DNA of 64,000 bases from Flavisolibacter ginsengisoli DSM 18119 (GCF_900129295.1 NZ_FQUU01000005.1:62001-126000), one strand, 5' to 3'. Positions 8,839 to 18,993 are shown, counted from the first letter of the stretch. The notes: generated by a model from the letters alone, not told the origin. Numbers and translations are program-made.

Positions 8839-11640
8839 ATGGACAAAAGACTGTTTTTGCTGGATGCGATGGCCTTAATTTTCAGGGCTTACTATGCCCT
8901 GATCCGCAACCCGCGTATCACTTCCAAAGGGAAAAATACAAACGCCCAATTCGGCTTTACCAATACGATCATAGAATTGATCAACAACCAGAAGCCAACA
9001 CATATGGCTGTATGTTTTGATACAGCCGCCCCCACAGAAAGACATACTGATTTTGCTGATTATAAAGCACACCGGCAGGAAGCCCCCGAAGACATCACAC
9101 TTGCTATTCCGGATATAAAAAGGATCATCAAAGCCCTGAATATTCCTATCATTGAAAGCGATGGCTACGAGGCAGATGATGTAATAGGTACATTAAGCAA
9201 ACAAGCAGAGGCAAGAGGCTATAATGTGTTCATGGTTACACCTGATAAAGATTATGGCCAGTTGGTAAGCGACAAGGTAAAGATCTACAAGCCCGGCTAC
9301 CAGGGTGGCGATGTCGAGATCATGGGACCAAAAGAAGTGTGCGATAAATGGTGTATTGATTCTGTTGACCAGGTAATAGATATCCTTGGCTTGATGGGTG
9401 ATGCCGTGGATAATATCCCGGGCATTGCAGGTGTTGGTCAAAAGACTGCATGCAAACTGCTTACAGAATATAAGACCCTTGAAAATGTATTGGCCAATGC
9501 TGATAACATCAAAGGTGCGCTGGGTGAAAAAGTGAGAAATGGAAGAGAAGATGCTATCATGTCTAAAAAACTGGCAACCATCATTACTTCCGTACCGGTT
9601 GATTTCCATGAAGAAGACTTTTTGATCAAGGACTGGAACACCGATGCTCTTAGGGAAGTACTGACTGACCTGGAATTTAAAACCGTATTGAAACGCCTGC
9701 TTGGTGAAGAAACAGATGCTGCTGGTACCAGGAAGTCTGGTAATGGTTTACAAACAGAATTATTTGGTAGCAATGGGGTTGAAGAGGAAACTGAAGTGAT
9801 CACCGTTGTACAGCCAGGAAAAAATATCACTAATACGCCACATGAATATGAATTGGTGGAAAGCGAAGCGGAATTCAGCATGTTGCTGGAAGAGCTGAAT
9901 AAATACCAGGAGATATCTTTTGATACAGAAACAACAAGCATCGACGCCAATGATGCCGACCTGGTTGGTTTGAGTTTTTCAGTGCGGCCACACCAGGGGT
10001 GGTATGTACCTGTTCCATGTGATGATGTGGATGCCACTAAAAATATTCTCGGGCGTTTCTCTGCACTGTTCAATGATGATACCAGGACATGGATAGGCCA
10101 TAACATCAAGTATGATCTTTTGATATTGAAATGGTATGGTGTTGAGATAAAAGGAAAACTCTTGGATACTATGCTGGCCCATTACCTGATAGAGCCGGAT
10201 GGTAAAAGCAATATGGATTGGCTGAGTGCCAAATACCTGAATTACGAACCCATACACATAGAAGAGCTGATTGGGAAAAAAGGAAGGAACCAGTTGTGTA
10301 TGAAAGATATTGAAATTGAAAAGGTGAAGGACTATGCGGCTGAAGATGCTGATGTTACGCTTCAATTCAAAAATATCTTTATTCCTAAACTTCAAAAGCT
10401 TGAATTAGAGCATATTTATTACGAAGTAGAGAATCCATTGGTGCCCGTATTGACAGCAATGGAATTTGAAGGTGTAAGGATCGATATGGATTTCCTGCAT
10501 GAATATTCAAGGGTTTTGGATATTGAATCAAGGGTGCATGAGGAAAAAGTATATGAAGCTGCAGGCGTTAGGTTCAACCTGGGATCGCCGAAACAACTGG
10601 GAGAAGTATTGTTTGAGAAATTGAAGCTTGACCCAAAAGCTAAAAAGACAAAGACAGGTCAGTATGCAACAGGTGAAGATGTGTTGAGAAAGATGGCTGT
10701 AGTGCACCCGGTGGCTGATGATATCCTGGCTTACCGTGAGTATACTAAATTAAAATCCACTTATGTGGATGCGCTTCCTCTTTTGATCAATAAGAAGACG
10801 GGAAGGGTACACACTACCTATGGCCAGGCTGTAGCAGTTACAGGCAGGTTGGCAAGCAATAATCCTAACCTTCAAAATATTCCTATTCGTACTGACAGAG
10901 GCCGGGAGATCCGCAAGGCATTCATTGCCCGGGATGCGGACCATGTGATTGTAAGTGCTGACTACTCACAGATAGAACTACGTATTGTGGCTGCTCTCAG
11001 CGCAGATCCCAGCATGTGTGAAGCATTCAGGAATAATAAGGATGTGCACACTGCCACCGCAGCAAAAGTGTATGGTATAGAGGAGGAAACAGTAACTAAG
11101 GAAATGCGCCGGAAGGCCAAGAGTGTCAACTTTGGAATCATATATGGCCAGGGTGCCTTCGGACTGGCTGAGAACCTGGGCATCAGCCGAACGGAAGCAA
11201 AAGAGATCATAGATAATTATAAGAAAGAGTTCTCCGGAATTACCAAGTATATGGCTGACATGATCCATTACTGCCAGGAGCATGGCTATGTACAGACTAT
11301 ACTGGGACGTAAGCGCTGGTTGCGGGATATTAATTCCGGCAATTTCACCGTTCGTGGTTATGCCGAACGCAATGCCATTAACTCACCCATACAGGGCACA
11401 GCGGCGGATATGATCAAGCTGGCCATGGTTAAGATCGATAAAGCATTTAAAGAACACAAATTCAAGTCGAAGATGATCCTGCAGGTGCATGATGAACTGG
11501 TCTTTGATGCTACACGTGATGAAGTGGAACTTATAAAACCAGTGATCCTGGATTGCATGCAATCTGCCATGACACTTCCAAACGGGATTCCTATCCTGGC
11601 CGAGGTAGGAGAAGGAGACAACTGGCTGGAAGCGCATTAA
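8839..11640 (+). CDS. polA: DNA polymerase I
   Basis: A full three-domain Pol I of 933 residues. The 5'-3' exonuclease occupies about 1-290 (F-R-A-Y-Y-A near the front, E-A-D-D-V-I-G-T, helix-hairpin-helix G-V-G-Q-K-T-A). The 3'-5' proofreading domain keeps its catalytic residues: F-D-T-E-T-T with D362 and E364, H-N-I-K-Y-D, and Y-A-A-E-D-A-D. The polymerase domain shows D-Y-S-Q-I-E-L-R (motif A, about 707), K-S-V-N-F-G-I-I-Y-G (motif B) and V-H-D-E (motif C, D885). It fills gaps in excision repair and removes RNA primers. With recA and uvrB close by, this stretch is a DNA-maintenance neighbourhood, though each gene has its own promoter or terminator. Confidence 0.97.
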   Translation: MDKRLFLLDAMALIFRAYYALIRNPRITSKGKNTNAQFGFTNTIIELINNQKPTHMAVCFDTAAPTERHTDFADYKAHRQEAPEDITLAIPDIKRIIKALNIPIIESDGYEADDVIGTLSKQAEARGYNVFMVTPDKDYGQLVSDKVKIYKPGYQGGDVEIMGPKEVCDKWCIDSVDQVIDILGLMGDAVDNIPGIAGVGQKTACKLLTEYKTLENVLANADNIKGALGEKVRNGREDAIMSKKLATIITSVPVDFHEEDFLIKDWNTDALREVLTDLEFKTVLKRLLGEETDAAGTRKSGNGLQTELFGSNGVEEETEVITVVQPGKNITNTPHEYELVESEAEFSMLLEELNKYQEISFDTETTSIDANDADLVGLSFSVRPHQGWYVPVPCDDVDATKNILGRFSALFNDDTRTWIGHNIKYDLLILKWYGVEIKGKLLDTMLAHYLIEPDGKSNMDWLSAKYLNYEPIHIEELIGKKGRNQLCMKDIEIEKVKDYAAEDADVTLQFKNIFIPKLQKLELEHIYYEVENPLVPVLTAMEFEGVRIDMDFLHEYSRVLDIESRVHEEKVYEAAGVRFNLGSPKQLGEVLFEKLKLDPKAKKTKTGQYATGEDVLRKMAVVHPVADDILAYREYTKLKSTYVDALPLLINKKTGRVHTTYGQAVAVTGRLASNNPNLQNIPIRTDRGREIRKAFIARDADHVIVSADYSQIELRIVAALSADPSMCEAFRNNKDVHTATAAKVYGIEEETVTKEMRRKAKSVNFGIIYGQGAFGLAENLGISRTEAKEIIDNYKKEFSGITKYMADMIHYCQEHGYVQTILGRKRWLRDINSGNFTVRGYAERNAINSPIQGTAADMIKLAMVKIDKAFKEHKFKSKMILQVHDELVFDATRDEVELIKPVILDCMQSAMTLPNGIPILAEVGEGDNWLEAH

Positions 11641-11691
11641 TAAGAGGTGTATAATGGCTTGCCCGTTATAATTATTAGAAGCATTTGTAAA

Positions 11692-12408
11692 ATGAATGAC
11701 ATGAGTGAAGATCTAAAGGAAATAGGTGATCACCAGGAACCAGGGGATTTCAGCAAAAGCATCATTTATTATTGTTATGATGCTTATTGTGGCTGGTGTT
11801 ATGGATTCAGCAAGGGAATGACACAGATAGCTACTGAATATAAAGACGTGTTTGATTTCGAGGTGCTTTCCGGAGGTATGATATTCGAAGAAAAGCCAAG
11901 GCATATCAGTGCTATCGCGCCGTTTATTCAAAAAGCCTATAAGAATGTAGAAGAATTGACAGGAATAAAATTCGGAGAAGATTTCCTCTGGCACATCTTT
12001 CATGCTGATGAAAGTGACTGGTATCCCGAATCAACATTGCCGGCTATTGCATTATGCATTTTCAAAGAATATTTTCCCGAAAAGGCAGTATTCATCGCCA
12101 GTGATATTCAATATGCATTGAACTATGAAGGCAGAGACCTGACAGACAAGGAAGCCTACCGTCACCTGGTACAGAAATATGGCATCCCTGAGGAGGAATT
12201 TTATACAAAGCTGCAAAGCGAGGAATACAAAGAGAAGGCCTATTACGAATTTGCATTAGTGAAGCAATTGCAGGTTACAGGTTTTCCCTGCGTATTGATG
12301 CAGGTGAGTGATTCAAAATTCTACTTGCTGGCACAGGGTTATACTGATCATGAAACCTTGAAGCAAAGGATAGAAAATGTCCGGCAGGAATTACAGGCGG
12401 CCAGCTAA
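11692..12408 (+). CDS. DsbA family thioredoxin-fold protein
   Basis: The 239-residue product carries C-G-W-C-Y-G-F close to the N-terminus after a strand (S-I-I-Y-Y-C-Y-D), the active-site helix of the DsbA/FrnE-like branch. A helical insertion fills the middle, and T-G-F-P-C near residue 200 supplies the cis-proline loop. There is no signal peptide, so it should be cytoplasmic like FrnE-type oxidoreductases rather than an envelope DsbA. The frame is open from a GTG fifteen codons upstream; the two nearby ATGs (this one and one three codons later) are more credible. It follows polA by 51 bases and its stop nearly meets the convergent gene, with no visible terminator between them. Confidence 0.8.
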   Translation: MNDMSEDLKEIGDHQEPGDFSKSIIYYCYDAYCGWCYGFSKGMTQIATEYKDVFDFEVLSGGMIFEEKPRHISAIAPFIQKAYKNVEELTGIKFGEDFLWHIFHADESDWYPESTLPAIALCIFKEYFPEKAVFIASDIQYALNYEGRDLTDKEAYRHLVQKYGIPEEEFYTKLQSEEYKEKAYYEFALVKQLQVTGFPCVLMQVSDSKFYLLAQGYTDHETLKQRIENVRQELQAAS

Positions 12409-12413
12409 TTCTT

Positions 12414-12980
12414 TTATCCTGCCAGGTCATATGATTGCCTGATCCATTTGATCAGTTGTGGAGTGATGTCGGCACTGCTTTCTAACTTGATTCTATGCGT
12501 ACACATAGCGTTCCAGCTTCCCGCTGCTTCCAGTTTACCCGAAGCAGGTGTGTCCTTTAACATCAGTCCTACATCCAGTCTTGTTTTGGTGGAAGGCTGC
12601 AGGATGGCAAACTGCTTTTTTCTTCTCACACTCACGTATGCTTTTTTAGGCGCCAGCTCCACATCCGGACCAAATTGATGAATCTCTTTTATCAATATGT
12701 CATATAATTCCTTCAGCGCTTCTTTGCCTTTATATTGTTCTGTTACCAATTCATCATCTGCGGAAGAGGCAGCACCAGTTTCCTTTGCTTGATGCACCAC
12801 CATATTGGCATAGCCATGCCCTATGCCATACTTATCTTTTAGCATTGCTACCAGTTCCCCGTGCTTTTCCAGGCCACTGTTATTTACAATGCTTTTCCAC
12901 TCGTTAATACTCTTCCCGGTTTTTTCCTCCAGGTTCTTTACCTGGCTATCAACGGCTTTTTTAATGGATTCTGTTGACAT
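12414..12980 (-). CDS. DUF4287 / DUF5655 protein
   Basis: The N-terminal 70 residues match DUF4287: a T-G-K-S-I-N-E-W helix, then K-H-G-E-L-V-A-M-L-K and G-I-G-H-G-Y-A-N, a small helical domain. The C-terminal half (about 85-188) matches DUF5655, with the F-G-P-D-V-E-L-A-P-K-K-A-Y-V-S-V-R-R pattern followed by F-A-I-L-Q and a final amphipathic helix. Fusions of these two domains occur in many bacteria; DUF5655 is sometimes described as predicted transport- or nucleic-acid-associated, but no activity is established. It is cytoplasmic (no signal). It is convergent with the DsbA-like gene and 23 bases downstream of the VOC gene start on the same strand side, so the two may share a transcript. 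Confidence 0.8.
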   Translation of the reverse strand: MSTESIKKAVDSQVKNLEEKTGKSINEWKSIVNNSGLEKHGELVAMLKDKYGIGHGYANMVVHQAKETGAASSADDELVTEQYKGKEALKELYDILIKEIHQFGPDVELAPKKAYVSVRRKKQFAILQPSTKTRLDVGLMLKDTPASGKLEAAGSWNAMCTHRIKLESSADITPQLIKWIRQSYDLAG

Positions 12981-13003
12981 GATATGAATGGTTGAAGTGT
13001 GTA

Positions 13004-13396
13004 TTAATGCTGTGCTATGCTGTGCAGGGCAATCCTGTTTCCTTCAGAGTCAATAAAGACTGCCATGTGCCCATGCTCAGGAGAGATCTCTGTTTTTGGA
13101 ACAATTATTTTCCCACCAGCTGCTTCCACTTTGTCCAGGATTCTTTGCACATCTGGATTGGCGTTAAAGTATATCAAAGGGCCATCAGTTGCAGATGGCT
13201 TATAAAACTCAGCCGATTTGCATAAGGCTCCGCCAACGCCTGTTTGTGTATCACCTATCGGGAACATCCGCATTTGCAAATGGGGAAGATCATTGGATAC
13301 CAGGGAAACACCAAGGATAGCTTCGTAAAACTTCTGCGCCCTGTCAATATCTGTAGCTGGTATTTCAAACCAGCTTATAGCATTCTTAAAGATCAT
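13004..13396 (-). CDS. VOC (glyoxalase/bleomycin resistance) family protein
   Basis: A 130-residue VOC-fold protein. The opening W-F-E-I-P-A-T-D-I-D-R-A-Q-K-F-Y-E-A-I-L-G is the classic first beta-alpha-beta unit, and the close (G-H-M-A-V-F-I-D-S-E-G-N-R-I-A-L-H-S) is the second. Potential metal ligands include the terminal H and E residues, but the substrate cannot be inferred; close relatives are simply called VOC family proteins. It stands immediately upstream of the DUF4287/DUF5655 gene on the same strand (23-base gap) and probably leads that transcript. The flanking 150 bases upstream contain A/T-rich repeats of ATTTTACAT type but no gene. Confidence 0.85.
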   Translation of the reverse strand: MIFKNAISWFEIPATDIDRAQKFYEAILGVSLVSNDLPHLQMRMFPIGDTQTGVGGALCKSAEFYKPSATDGPLIYFNANPDVQRILDKVEAAGGKIIVPKTEISPEHGHMAVFIDSEGNRIALHSIAQH

Positions 13397-13546
13397 AGCA
13401 GTAGTGTTTCAATAAAGTTAGAGAGGAATGAAGGTAAAATGTAAAATTCAAAAGGAAAATGAAGAAAGGAAAACCTAAGGCTCTGAAATCTTCGCCACAA
13501 GCGTTTCATCCCCGGCAAACCATTTTTACATTTACATTTTACATTT

Positions 13547-16435
13547 TTAATTGCCCCACCTGTTGGCCCTGTTGGCAGCCCTGGCTGCTGCTGTTCCAAA
13601 ATTGCGCAGGTTGTAGGTAAAAGTCAGCATGAAATACTGCTGCAGCACCTGGTTTTGCACATCCTGGATATATTCACTGGTAACGTCACGTGTAATGCTC
13701 CTGTTTTGCTTGAGCAGGTCAAACACACTCAGCTTCAACTCTCCCTTCTGATTTTTCAGGATCTTCTTGCCCCCACTCATATTCCAGAGCCAGTAGTCCT
13801 GGTTGAAGCCTGCACTCAGTCCACTGTAATATTGGTTGTTCAGATCATTCTGGAAGAACCAGCCAGATTTTGATAACAGGTTCAACTGCAGTCCTGCCAC
13901 ATGCTGGAAGTAATGGTCATTGGAAGCAGGTTGCAACTGGTTTTTTACGTTATTGAAATTGGCTGAATAAGATACAGTGAAATCAACATACTGGCTTACG
14001 TTACTGGCGATAACAGCACCGGCCGTATAGGTAGTATTATCTGTTTCATTCTGCAATCCATTAATAATACCCGGCAACTTGCTGAACGTAACCCCTCCAT
14101 TCAGGTTGAAATTTGATTTAATGAACTTCATGGGCACAGCAAAAGTGAGGAAGGAACGTAGGCTTCTGTATCCATCCAGGTTGACAGGCTTACTCAATCT
14201 GTATGCACCACTGATCTTTTCACCATTGATAACAGTATCTCTTGAATTATAAGAGGCATTGGCAATATAATCCTGTGCGGTCTGGTAAAAGATATTACCC
14301 ACTAGCAACAATCCTTTTGCCGGATCTGTAAATGTATAGCGCCCACTTACGGTATGCATATACTGCTGGTTCAGGTCAGGATTCCCCAGCGTATACACAG
14401 GCGCATTGGTGGGGTCCAGCACATCCTGTAATTGTGTGACAGAAGGCTGGTTCACGTTGGCCCTGTAAAAAAGCCTTATGCTGCTTTTTGGGGAAAGCTT
14501 GTAGCGGATCATGGCATTGGGTAATATGTTATCAAAGCTCTTATCCACCCTGGCCACTATGGGTAATATACGCTCGCTGTTCAGGTTTGTATGCTGGTAA
14601 TTCACACCAAAAGAAATTTGCCTGTCCCTGTCACCCAGCCGGTAGGAAACACCTGCATTCTGTGCCCTGGTGCGGGTTTCAAAATCATTGGAAAAGTTGT
14701 TCAGGAACACTGAATATTTATTATCAGCCGGATCCAGGGCATAGGTTTGCTGGTTTGATTTGCTTGTAGCATAACTGGGATTGTAGTTGAATTGCAACTG
14801 TGACTTAGTGCCCAGTGGCTCGGTATAGGCAAGGTTGGTAGATAGCTGCATGCCATTGCTTGCCTGGTTGGCAAAACGATTGGATGTAGTGTCTTCCCCG
14901 GCTCCATTATTATCAAGGTATTGCGAGAAGGTTTGTACGTATGTCTCTCCATCCCTCTTGTTAGAAGAAGTATTCAGGTTAACAGAAAAGGTCCTGCCTT
15001 TTTTAGCAAAGGAATGGCGGTACAAAATATTGTTGTTTAGGTTATTACCAGAGCGCGTACTGTTGGTAATATTCTGATTGATATTTATGGAACCAGATCC
15101 CTGGGGAAAGAAATGAGTAAGGCTACTGACATTCCTGTCAGAATTATTATCCTGGAAACTCAGGTTTGGTGTAATAATCAACTGATTATTGGAGTCTATT
15201 TTGTATTCCATCCTGAGATTAATCCTATGGTTGGTATTCCGACTTCCTGCTATTGTCGTATCCGATACATCACTAATGTCATCAGGCTTTCCGGTTATAT
15301 ATTGTGTGTTAGCAATTTCGTTCGTGTTATTATTGGTATGGTTGTAAAAATAACTTCCCGTGGTCGTTATTTTTTTGCCCCAAAGGTCACTATAGTTGAC
15401 ACCAAAGGCATTGGTCTTGTTGATGCCATTTTGCTGTCCTACCAGGAAATTACTGCTGTTGCCAAAATTGCCTGAAAAGCCTCCTCCACCACCACCGCCG
15501 CGATTGCCACCTCCCTGGGGCCTGCCCCCGCCACCGCGGTTGCCACCACCGCCCCCGCGTTGCGAGTTGCTGGTAACACCTAAAAGATCCTGTTGTGAAA
15601 AGTTCTGCTGGTTAGTATTATTAAAATTGCCAACCAGTGATATACGCCGGTTATCTTTCAATATGGTGGCATTTCCACCAGCTGAATAATGAGCATCCGT
15701 ACCATAGCCGGCATACACCCTTCCAAACTGACCATTACGCATATTGGCCTTGGTAACAATGTTTATCGATTTATTGGTATTGCCATCATCAAAGCCTGTA
15801 AACTGGGCCTGGTCACTCAGCCTGTCGAAGATCTGGATCTTGTCAATGATCTCTGCCGGGAGGTTGCGCAAAGCTGCCGTGGCATCATCTCCAAACAGTT
15901 CACGGCCATCAATAGTTACTTTTTGCACGTTCTCGCCCTGTGCTTTCACCTGTCCATTTTCAATGGTGATCCCGGGCACTTTCTTTACAAGGTCTTCCCC
16001 GCTGGCATCAGGATTTACCTTAAACTGGTCTGCGCTGATCTGCAATGTATCTCCTTTCTGCACGGCTACAGGGGGCTTAGAAGTAATAATAACAGTGGCC
16101 AACTCCTGCGATGAGCCTGGTACTAAATTCACAGTTACGCTTATATCTGAACTATCCAGGCGTATATTCCTGGTTACGGTATTAAAACCAACAAAAGATA
16201 TGGATAGTTGAAAACTGTCAGGTGTTAATTCGGAAAATATAAAAGCGCCTGTTGAATCAGACAACTGTGTCTTTAATATCAATGAATTGGTAGCGCTTTT
16301 GAGCTTTACCGTGGCACCCTGCAAAGGCACCTTTCGTTGCTGGTCTACTACTGTTCCCTGTATTTTGAGCGTTTGGGCATTGAGGGCGGAAAGGATTAAA
16401 AAAAGAACTCCTGACAACAACATTCTTCTGTTCAT
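13547..16435 (-). CDS. Outer-membrane beta-barrel protein with carboxypeptidase-like plug region
   Basis: The 962-residue protein has a signal peptide (to about A-L-N-A-Q, residue 21), a carboxypeptidase-regulatory-like beta-sandwich (22-110; I-Q-G-T-V-V-D ... L-Q-G-A-T-V), a TonB-receptor-like plug (about 115-230; V-I-I-T-S-K-P-P ... T-I-D-G-R-E-L-F-G-D-D), and an OMP_b-brl_3-type barrel to the C-terminus. Residues about 290-320 form a striking Gly/Arg/Asn-rich low-complexity segment at the start of the barrel. Such proteins are often annotated TonB-dependent receptors; the ligand is unknown, and no SusD partner is present, so this is not a SusCD pair. The end R-A-A-N-R-A-N-R-W-G-N is polar rather than the usual aromatic end. 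It is transcribed alone. Confidence 0.88.
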   Translation of the reverse strand: MNRRMLLSGVLFLILSALNAQTLKIQGTVVDQQRKVPLQGATVKLKSATNSLILKTQLSDSTGAFIFSELTPDSFQLSISFVGFNTVTRNIRLDSSDISVTVNLVPGSSQELATVIITSKPPVAVQKGDTLQISADQFKVNPDASGEDLVKKVPGITIENGQVKAQGENVQKVTIDGRELFGDDATAALRNLPAEIIDKIQIFDRLSDQAQFTGFDDGNTNKSINIVTKANMRNGQFGRVYAGYGTDAHYSAGGNATILKDNRRISLVGNFNNTNQQNFSQQDLLGVTSNSQRGGGGGNRGGGGRPQGGGNRGGGGGGGFSGNFGNSSNFLVGQQNGINKTNAFGVNYSDLWGKKITTTGSYFYNHTNNNTNEIANTQYITGKPDDISDVSDTTIAGSRNTNHRINLRMEYKIDSNNQLIITPNLSFQDNNSDRNVSSLTHFFPQGSGSININQNITNSTRSGNNLNNNILYRHSFAKKGRTFSVNLNTSSNKRDGETYVQTFSQYLDNNGAGEDTTSNRFANQASNGMQLSTNLAYTEPLGTKSQLQFNYNPSYATSKSNQQTYALDPADNKYSVFLNNFSNDFETRTRAQNAGVSYRLGDRDRQISFGVNYQHTNLNSERILPIVARVDKSFDNILPNAMIRYKLSPKSSIRLFYRANVNQPSVTQLQDVLDPTNAPVYTLGNPDLNQQYMHTVSGRYTFTDPAKGLLLVGNIFYQTAQDYIANASYNSRDTVINGEKISGAYRLSKPVNLDGYRSLRSFLTFAVPMKFIKSNFNLNGGVTFSKLPGIINGLQNETDNTTYTAGAVIASNVSQYVDFTVSYSANFNNVKNQLQPASNDHYFQHVAGLQLNLLSKSGWFFQNDLNNQYYSGLSAGFNQDYWLWNMSGGKKILKNQKGELKLSVFDLLKQNRSITRDVTSEYIQDVQNQVLQQYFMLTFTYNLRNFGTAAARAANRANRWGN

Positions 16436-16554
16436 GATACTGGTTTAAGGGCTATTCCGGTACAAAGTTGGTAAAAACCATGCCCCCCTATCTGGAATTC
16501 AGGTTAATTAATGCTAATAAATCGGTTTATATTGCAGCCCCAAAAATTTCGTAT

Positions 16555-17130
16555 ATGGAGTATAACAGAATAGTAGCCGTAACTGGCATGCCGGGCTTAT
16601 TTGAAGTGGTAAGTAGTAAATCTGATGGCGCCATTGTGCGGTCTTTGGAAGATCAGAGCACTAAATTCGTTTCATCCAGAGTGCACAACCTTTCACACCT
16701 GGAAAGCATTGAAGTATATACTGTAAGAGATAACGTACAGTTGGCTGATATATTTACTGCCATGAAAGCCAGTGATGCTGCCATGCCAGATGTAAAAGAT
16801 AATAAAGCATTGAAATCATACTTTGAAAAAGTATATCCTGATCTTGATTTCGATCGTGTATACAGCAGCGACATGAAGAAGATGATCAAGTGGTATGAAG
16901 TAATAGAGAACAACAAAATAGATTATACACGTAAGGAAGAAGCTCCTGAAGAGGAAAACGCAGAAGTGCCAGTACAGGAAGAAGTAGCTGCCGTATCTGA
17001 AGCAGTTGCTGAAAAGCCGGCTAAAACAAAGGCTAAAGCAAAAACTGCCACTCCTAAAGCTGAGGCAGAACCTGCTGGTGAAGAAACAGAAAAGCCTAAA
17101 AGAACACGTAAGAAAAAGTCAGAGGAATAA
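16555..17130 (+). CDS. DUF5606 family protein
   Basis: The ATG at MEYNRIVAVTGMPGLFEV gives the standard DUF5606 start; an upstream GTG-type extension of 29 codons in the same frame has no family support. The conserved part spans residues 1-130: I-V-A-V-T-G-M-P-G-L-F, a strand-rich front that resembles an SH3-like barrel, then a helical region with A-L-K-S-Y-F and D-M-K-K-M-I-K-W-Y. The last 60 residues are a Glu/Ala/Lys/Pro-rich disordered tail ending in basic residues. The family is restricted largely to Bacteroidota and has no known function. The basic tail could touch nucleic acid, but that is inference. It is divergent from the beta-barrel gene and precedes the M3 peptidase by 117 bases. 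Confidence 0.8.
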   Translation: MEYNRIVAVTGMPGLFEVVSSKSDGAIVRSLEDQSTKFVSSRVHNLSHLESIEVYTVRDNVQLADIFTAMKASDAAMPDVKDNKALKSYFEKVYPDLDFDRVYSSDMKKMIKWYEVIENNKIDYTRKEEAPEEENAEVPVQEEVAAVSEAVAEKPAKTKAKAKTATPKAEAEPAGEETEKPKRTRKKKSEE

Positions 17131-17247
17131 TTATTGCCTTTGCCATATAGCATGGCAAAAATTACAATATTCCACCATTAATGGTTTCATGGAACGGGTG
17201 TCAGAACCTGTTCCTTTGATTCACCCTACCTGTTAAATTAAACCAAT

Positions 17248-18993
17248 ATGGAAGAGCAAGAGATCAGTTATTCAGCCCAGATAACCAGTGTGCCCCGCAA
17301 TTATTTACCAGCCAACTTTAAAGTAACTGACTGGGCTACGTTGGAGCCTTATTTTAAAGAATTGCTGGAGCGTCCTATCCCTTCAAAGAAAGCATTGGAA
17401 GACTGGTTGATGGATATGAGCGAGGTGGAAGCTGTTATTGGCGAGGATGCAGCATGGAGACAGATCCGCATGACCTGCGATACTGAAAATAAAGAGCTGG
17501 AAGATGCCTTTACGTATTTCGTAATGGAGATCCAGCCAAAGATCCAGCCTTTTGCTGATAAGCTCAATCGTAAGCTGGTAGAAAATGAGTATACTTCACA
17601 GTTAGATGCAGAAGGCTATAAGGTTTACCTCAGGAATGTAAAAAAGAACATAGAGCTTTTCAGGGAAAAGAATATTCCGCTGCAGGCTGAGATATCAGTG
17701 CTGGCACAACAATACGGTGTTATATCCGGCAAGATGAGCATAGAAATGCAGGGAAGAGAGTATACACTGCAGCAGGCCAGCAAGTTCCTGGAAAATCCTG
17801 AGCGCTCCATTCGTGAAGAAGTATACAGAAAAATACAGGAAAGAAGATTACTGGATAAGGATAAGCTCAATGACATGTTCACTACGCTGGTGCAAAAACG
17901 CGACCAGGTAGCGAAAAATGCAGGCTTTGAAAATTACCGCGATTATAAATTCGAAGACCTTGGCAGGTTTGATTATACCAAAGAAGATTGCTTCCAGTTT
18001 CATGAAGCCGTAAGAACACAAATGCTTCCACTGGTAGATTTCGTTTATGACAGGAAGCGCCAGAAACTGGGACTTGATTCACTACGCCCATGGGATACCG
18101 ATGCAGAACCCGAAGGTGTAAAGCCCTTGACGCCTTTTGTAAATGGAGAAGAGCTGGTAAATAAGACCATAGCCTGTTTCAACCAGATGCATCCCTTTTT
18201 CGGAGAATGTCTTACAAAGATGAAAGAGATGGGAAGACTGGACCTGGACAGCAGGAAAGGAAAGGCACCAGGCGGTTACAATTGCCCGTTGCCTGAAACG
18301 GGAGCACCATTTATATTCATGAATGCTGCAGGCCAGATGAGTGATGTCACCACCATGGTGCATGAAGGTGGCCATGCCATCCACTCATTCCTCACGCATA
18401 ACTTACCCCTTACAGCTTTCAAAGAATATCCGATGGAAATAGCAGAAGTGGCCAGTATGACCATGGAGCTATTCAGTATGGATTACTGGGATGTATTTTT
18501 TGACAATAAAGAAGACCTGAAAAGGGCAAAGCAGCAACAACTGGAAAGGGTGCTTACCATCTTCCCATGGATAGCAACGATCGATAAATTCCAGCACTGG
18601 GTTTATGAAAATCCACAGCATACCCTGGAGGAAAGAGCAGAAAGCTGGAGAACAATATTAAACCAATACACATCTGTTGCCCTGGATGTTACCGGCCTTG
18701 AAGAATACCGTAAGTATTCCTGGCAACGCCAGCTGCACCTGTATGAAGTGCCTTTTTATTATATCGAATATGGCATTGCTCAACTAGGTGCTATTGGACT
18801 GTGGAAGCAATTTAAAGAAGATAAGAACAAGGCTATTGATCATTATATCACTGCACTCAAACTGGGGGGAACGCGTACCTTGCCTGAGCTATACAAGGCT
18901 GCTGGCTTGAAGTTCAGTTTTGCTCCTGATTATATTAGTGAGCTGATGTTATTCGTGCAGAATGAAATGGAAAAGATCACGCACCATTCCTAA
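17248..18993 (+). CDS. M3 family oligoendopeptidase
   Basis: A 581-residue cytosolic zinc metallopeptidase of family M3 (PepF/oligoendopeptidase type). The zinc motif H372-E-G-G-H376 is followed by A-I-H-S-F, and the third ligand lies in the E-V-A-S-M-T-M-E-L segment about 25 residues on. The helical N-terminal lid (W-L-M-D-M-S-E-V-E-A and downstream) and the closing Y-x-x-A-G-L-K-F motif match the family, as does total length. No signal peptide is present. It degrades short peptides released by larger proteases. It is probably transcribed by itself; only a weak imperfect hairpin follows before the convergent Fur-family gene. Confidence 0.92.
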   Translation: MEEQEISYSAQITSVPRNYLPANFKVTDWATLEPYFKELLERPIPSKKALEDWLMDMSEVEAVIGEDAAWRQIRMTCDTENKELEDAFTYFVMEIQPKIQPFADKLNRKLVENEYTSQLDAEGYKVYLRNVKKNIELFREKNIPLQAEISVLAQQYGVISGKMSIEMQGREYTLQQASKFLENPERSIREEVYRKIQERRLLDKDKLNDMFTTLVQKRDQVAKNAGFENYRDYKFEDLGRFDYTKEDCFQFHEAVRTQMLPLVDFVYDRKRQKLGLDSLRPWDTDAEPEGVKPLTPFVNGEELVNKTIACFNQMHPFFGECLTKMKEMGRLDLDSRKGKAPGGYNCPLPETGAPFIFMNAAGQMSDVTTMVHEGGHAIHSFLTHNLPLTAFKEYPMEIAEVASMTMELFSMDYWDVFFDNKEDLKRAKQQQLERVLTIFPWIATIDKFQHWVYENPQHTLEERAESWRTILNQYTSVALDVTGLEEYRKYSWQRQLHLYEVPFYYIEYGIAQLGAIGLWKQFKEDKNKAIDHYITALKLGGTRTLPELYKAAGLKFSFAPDYISELMLFVQNEMEKITHHS

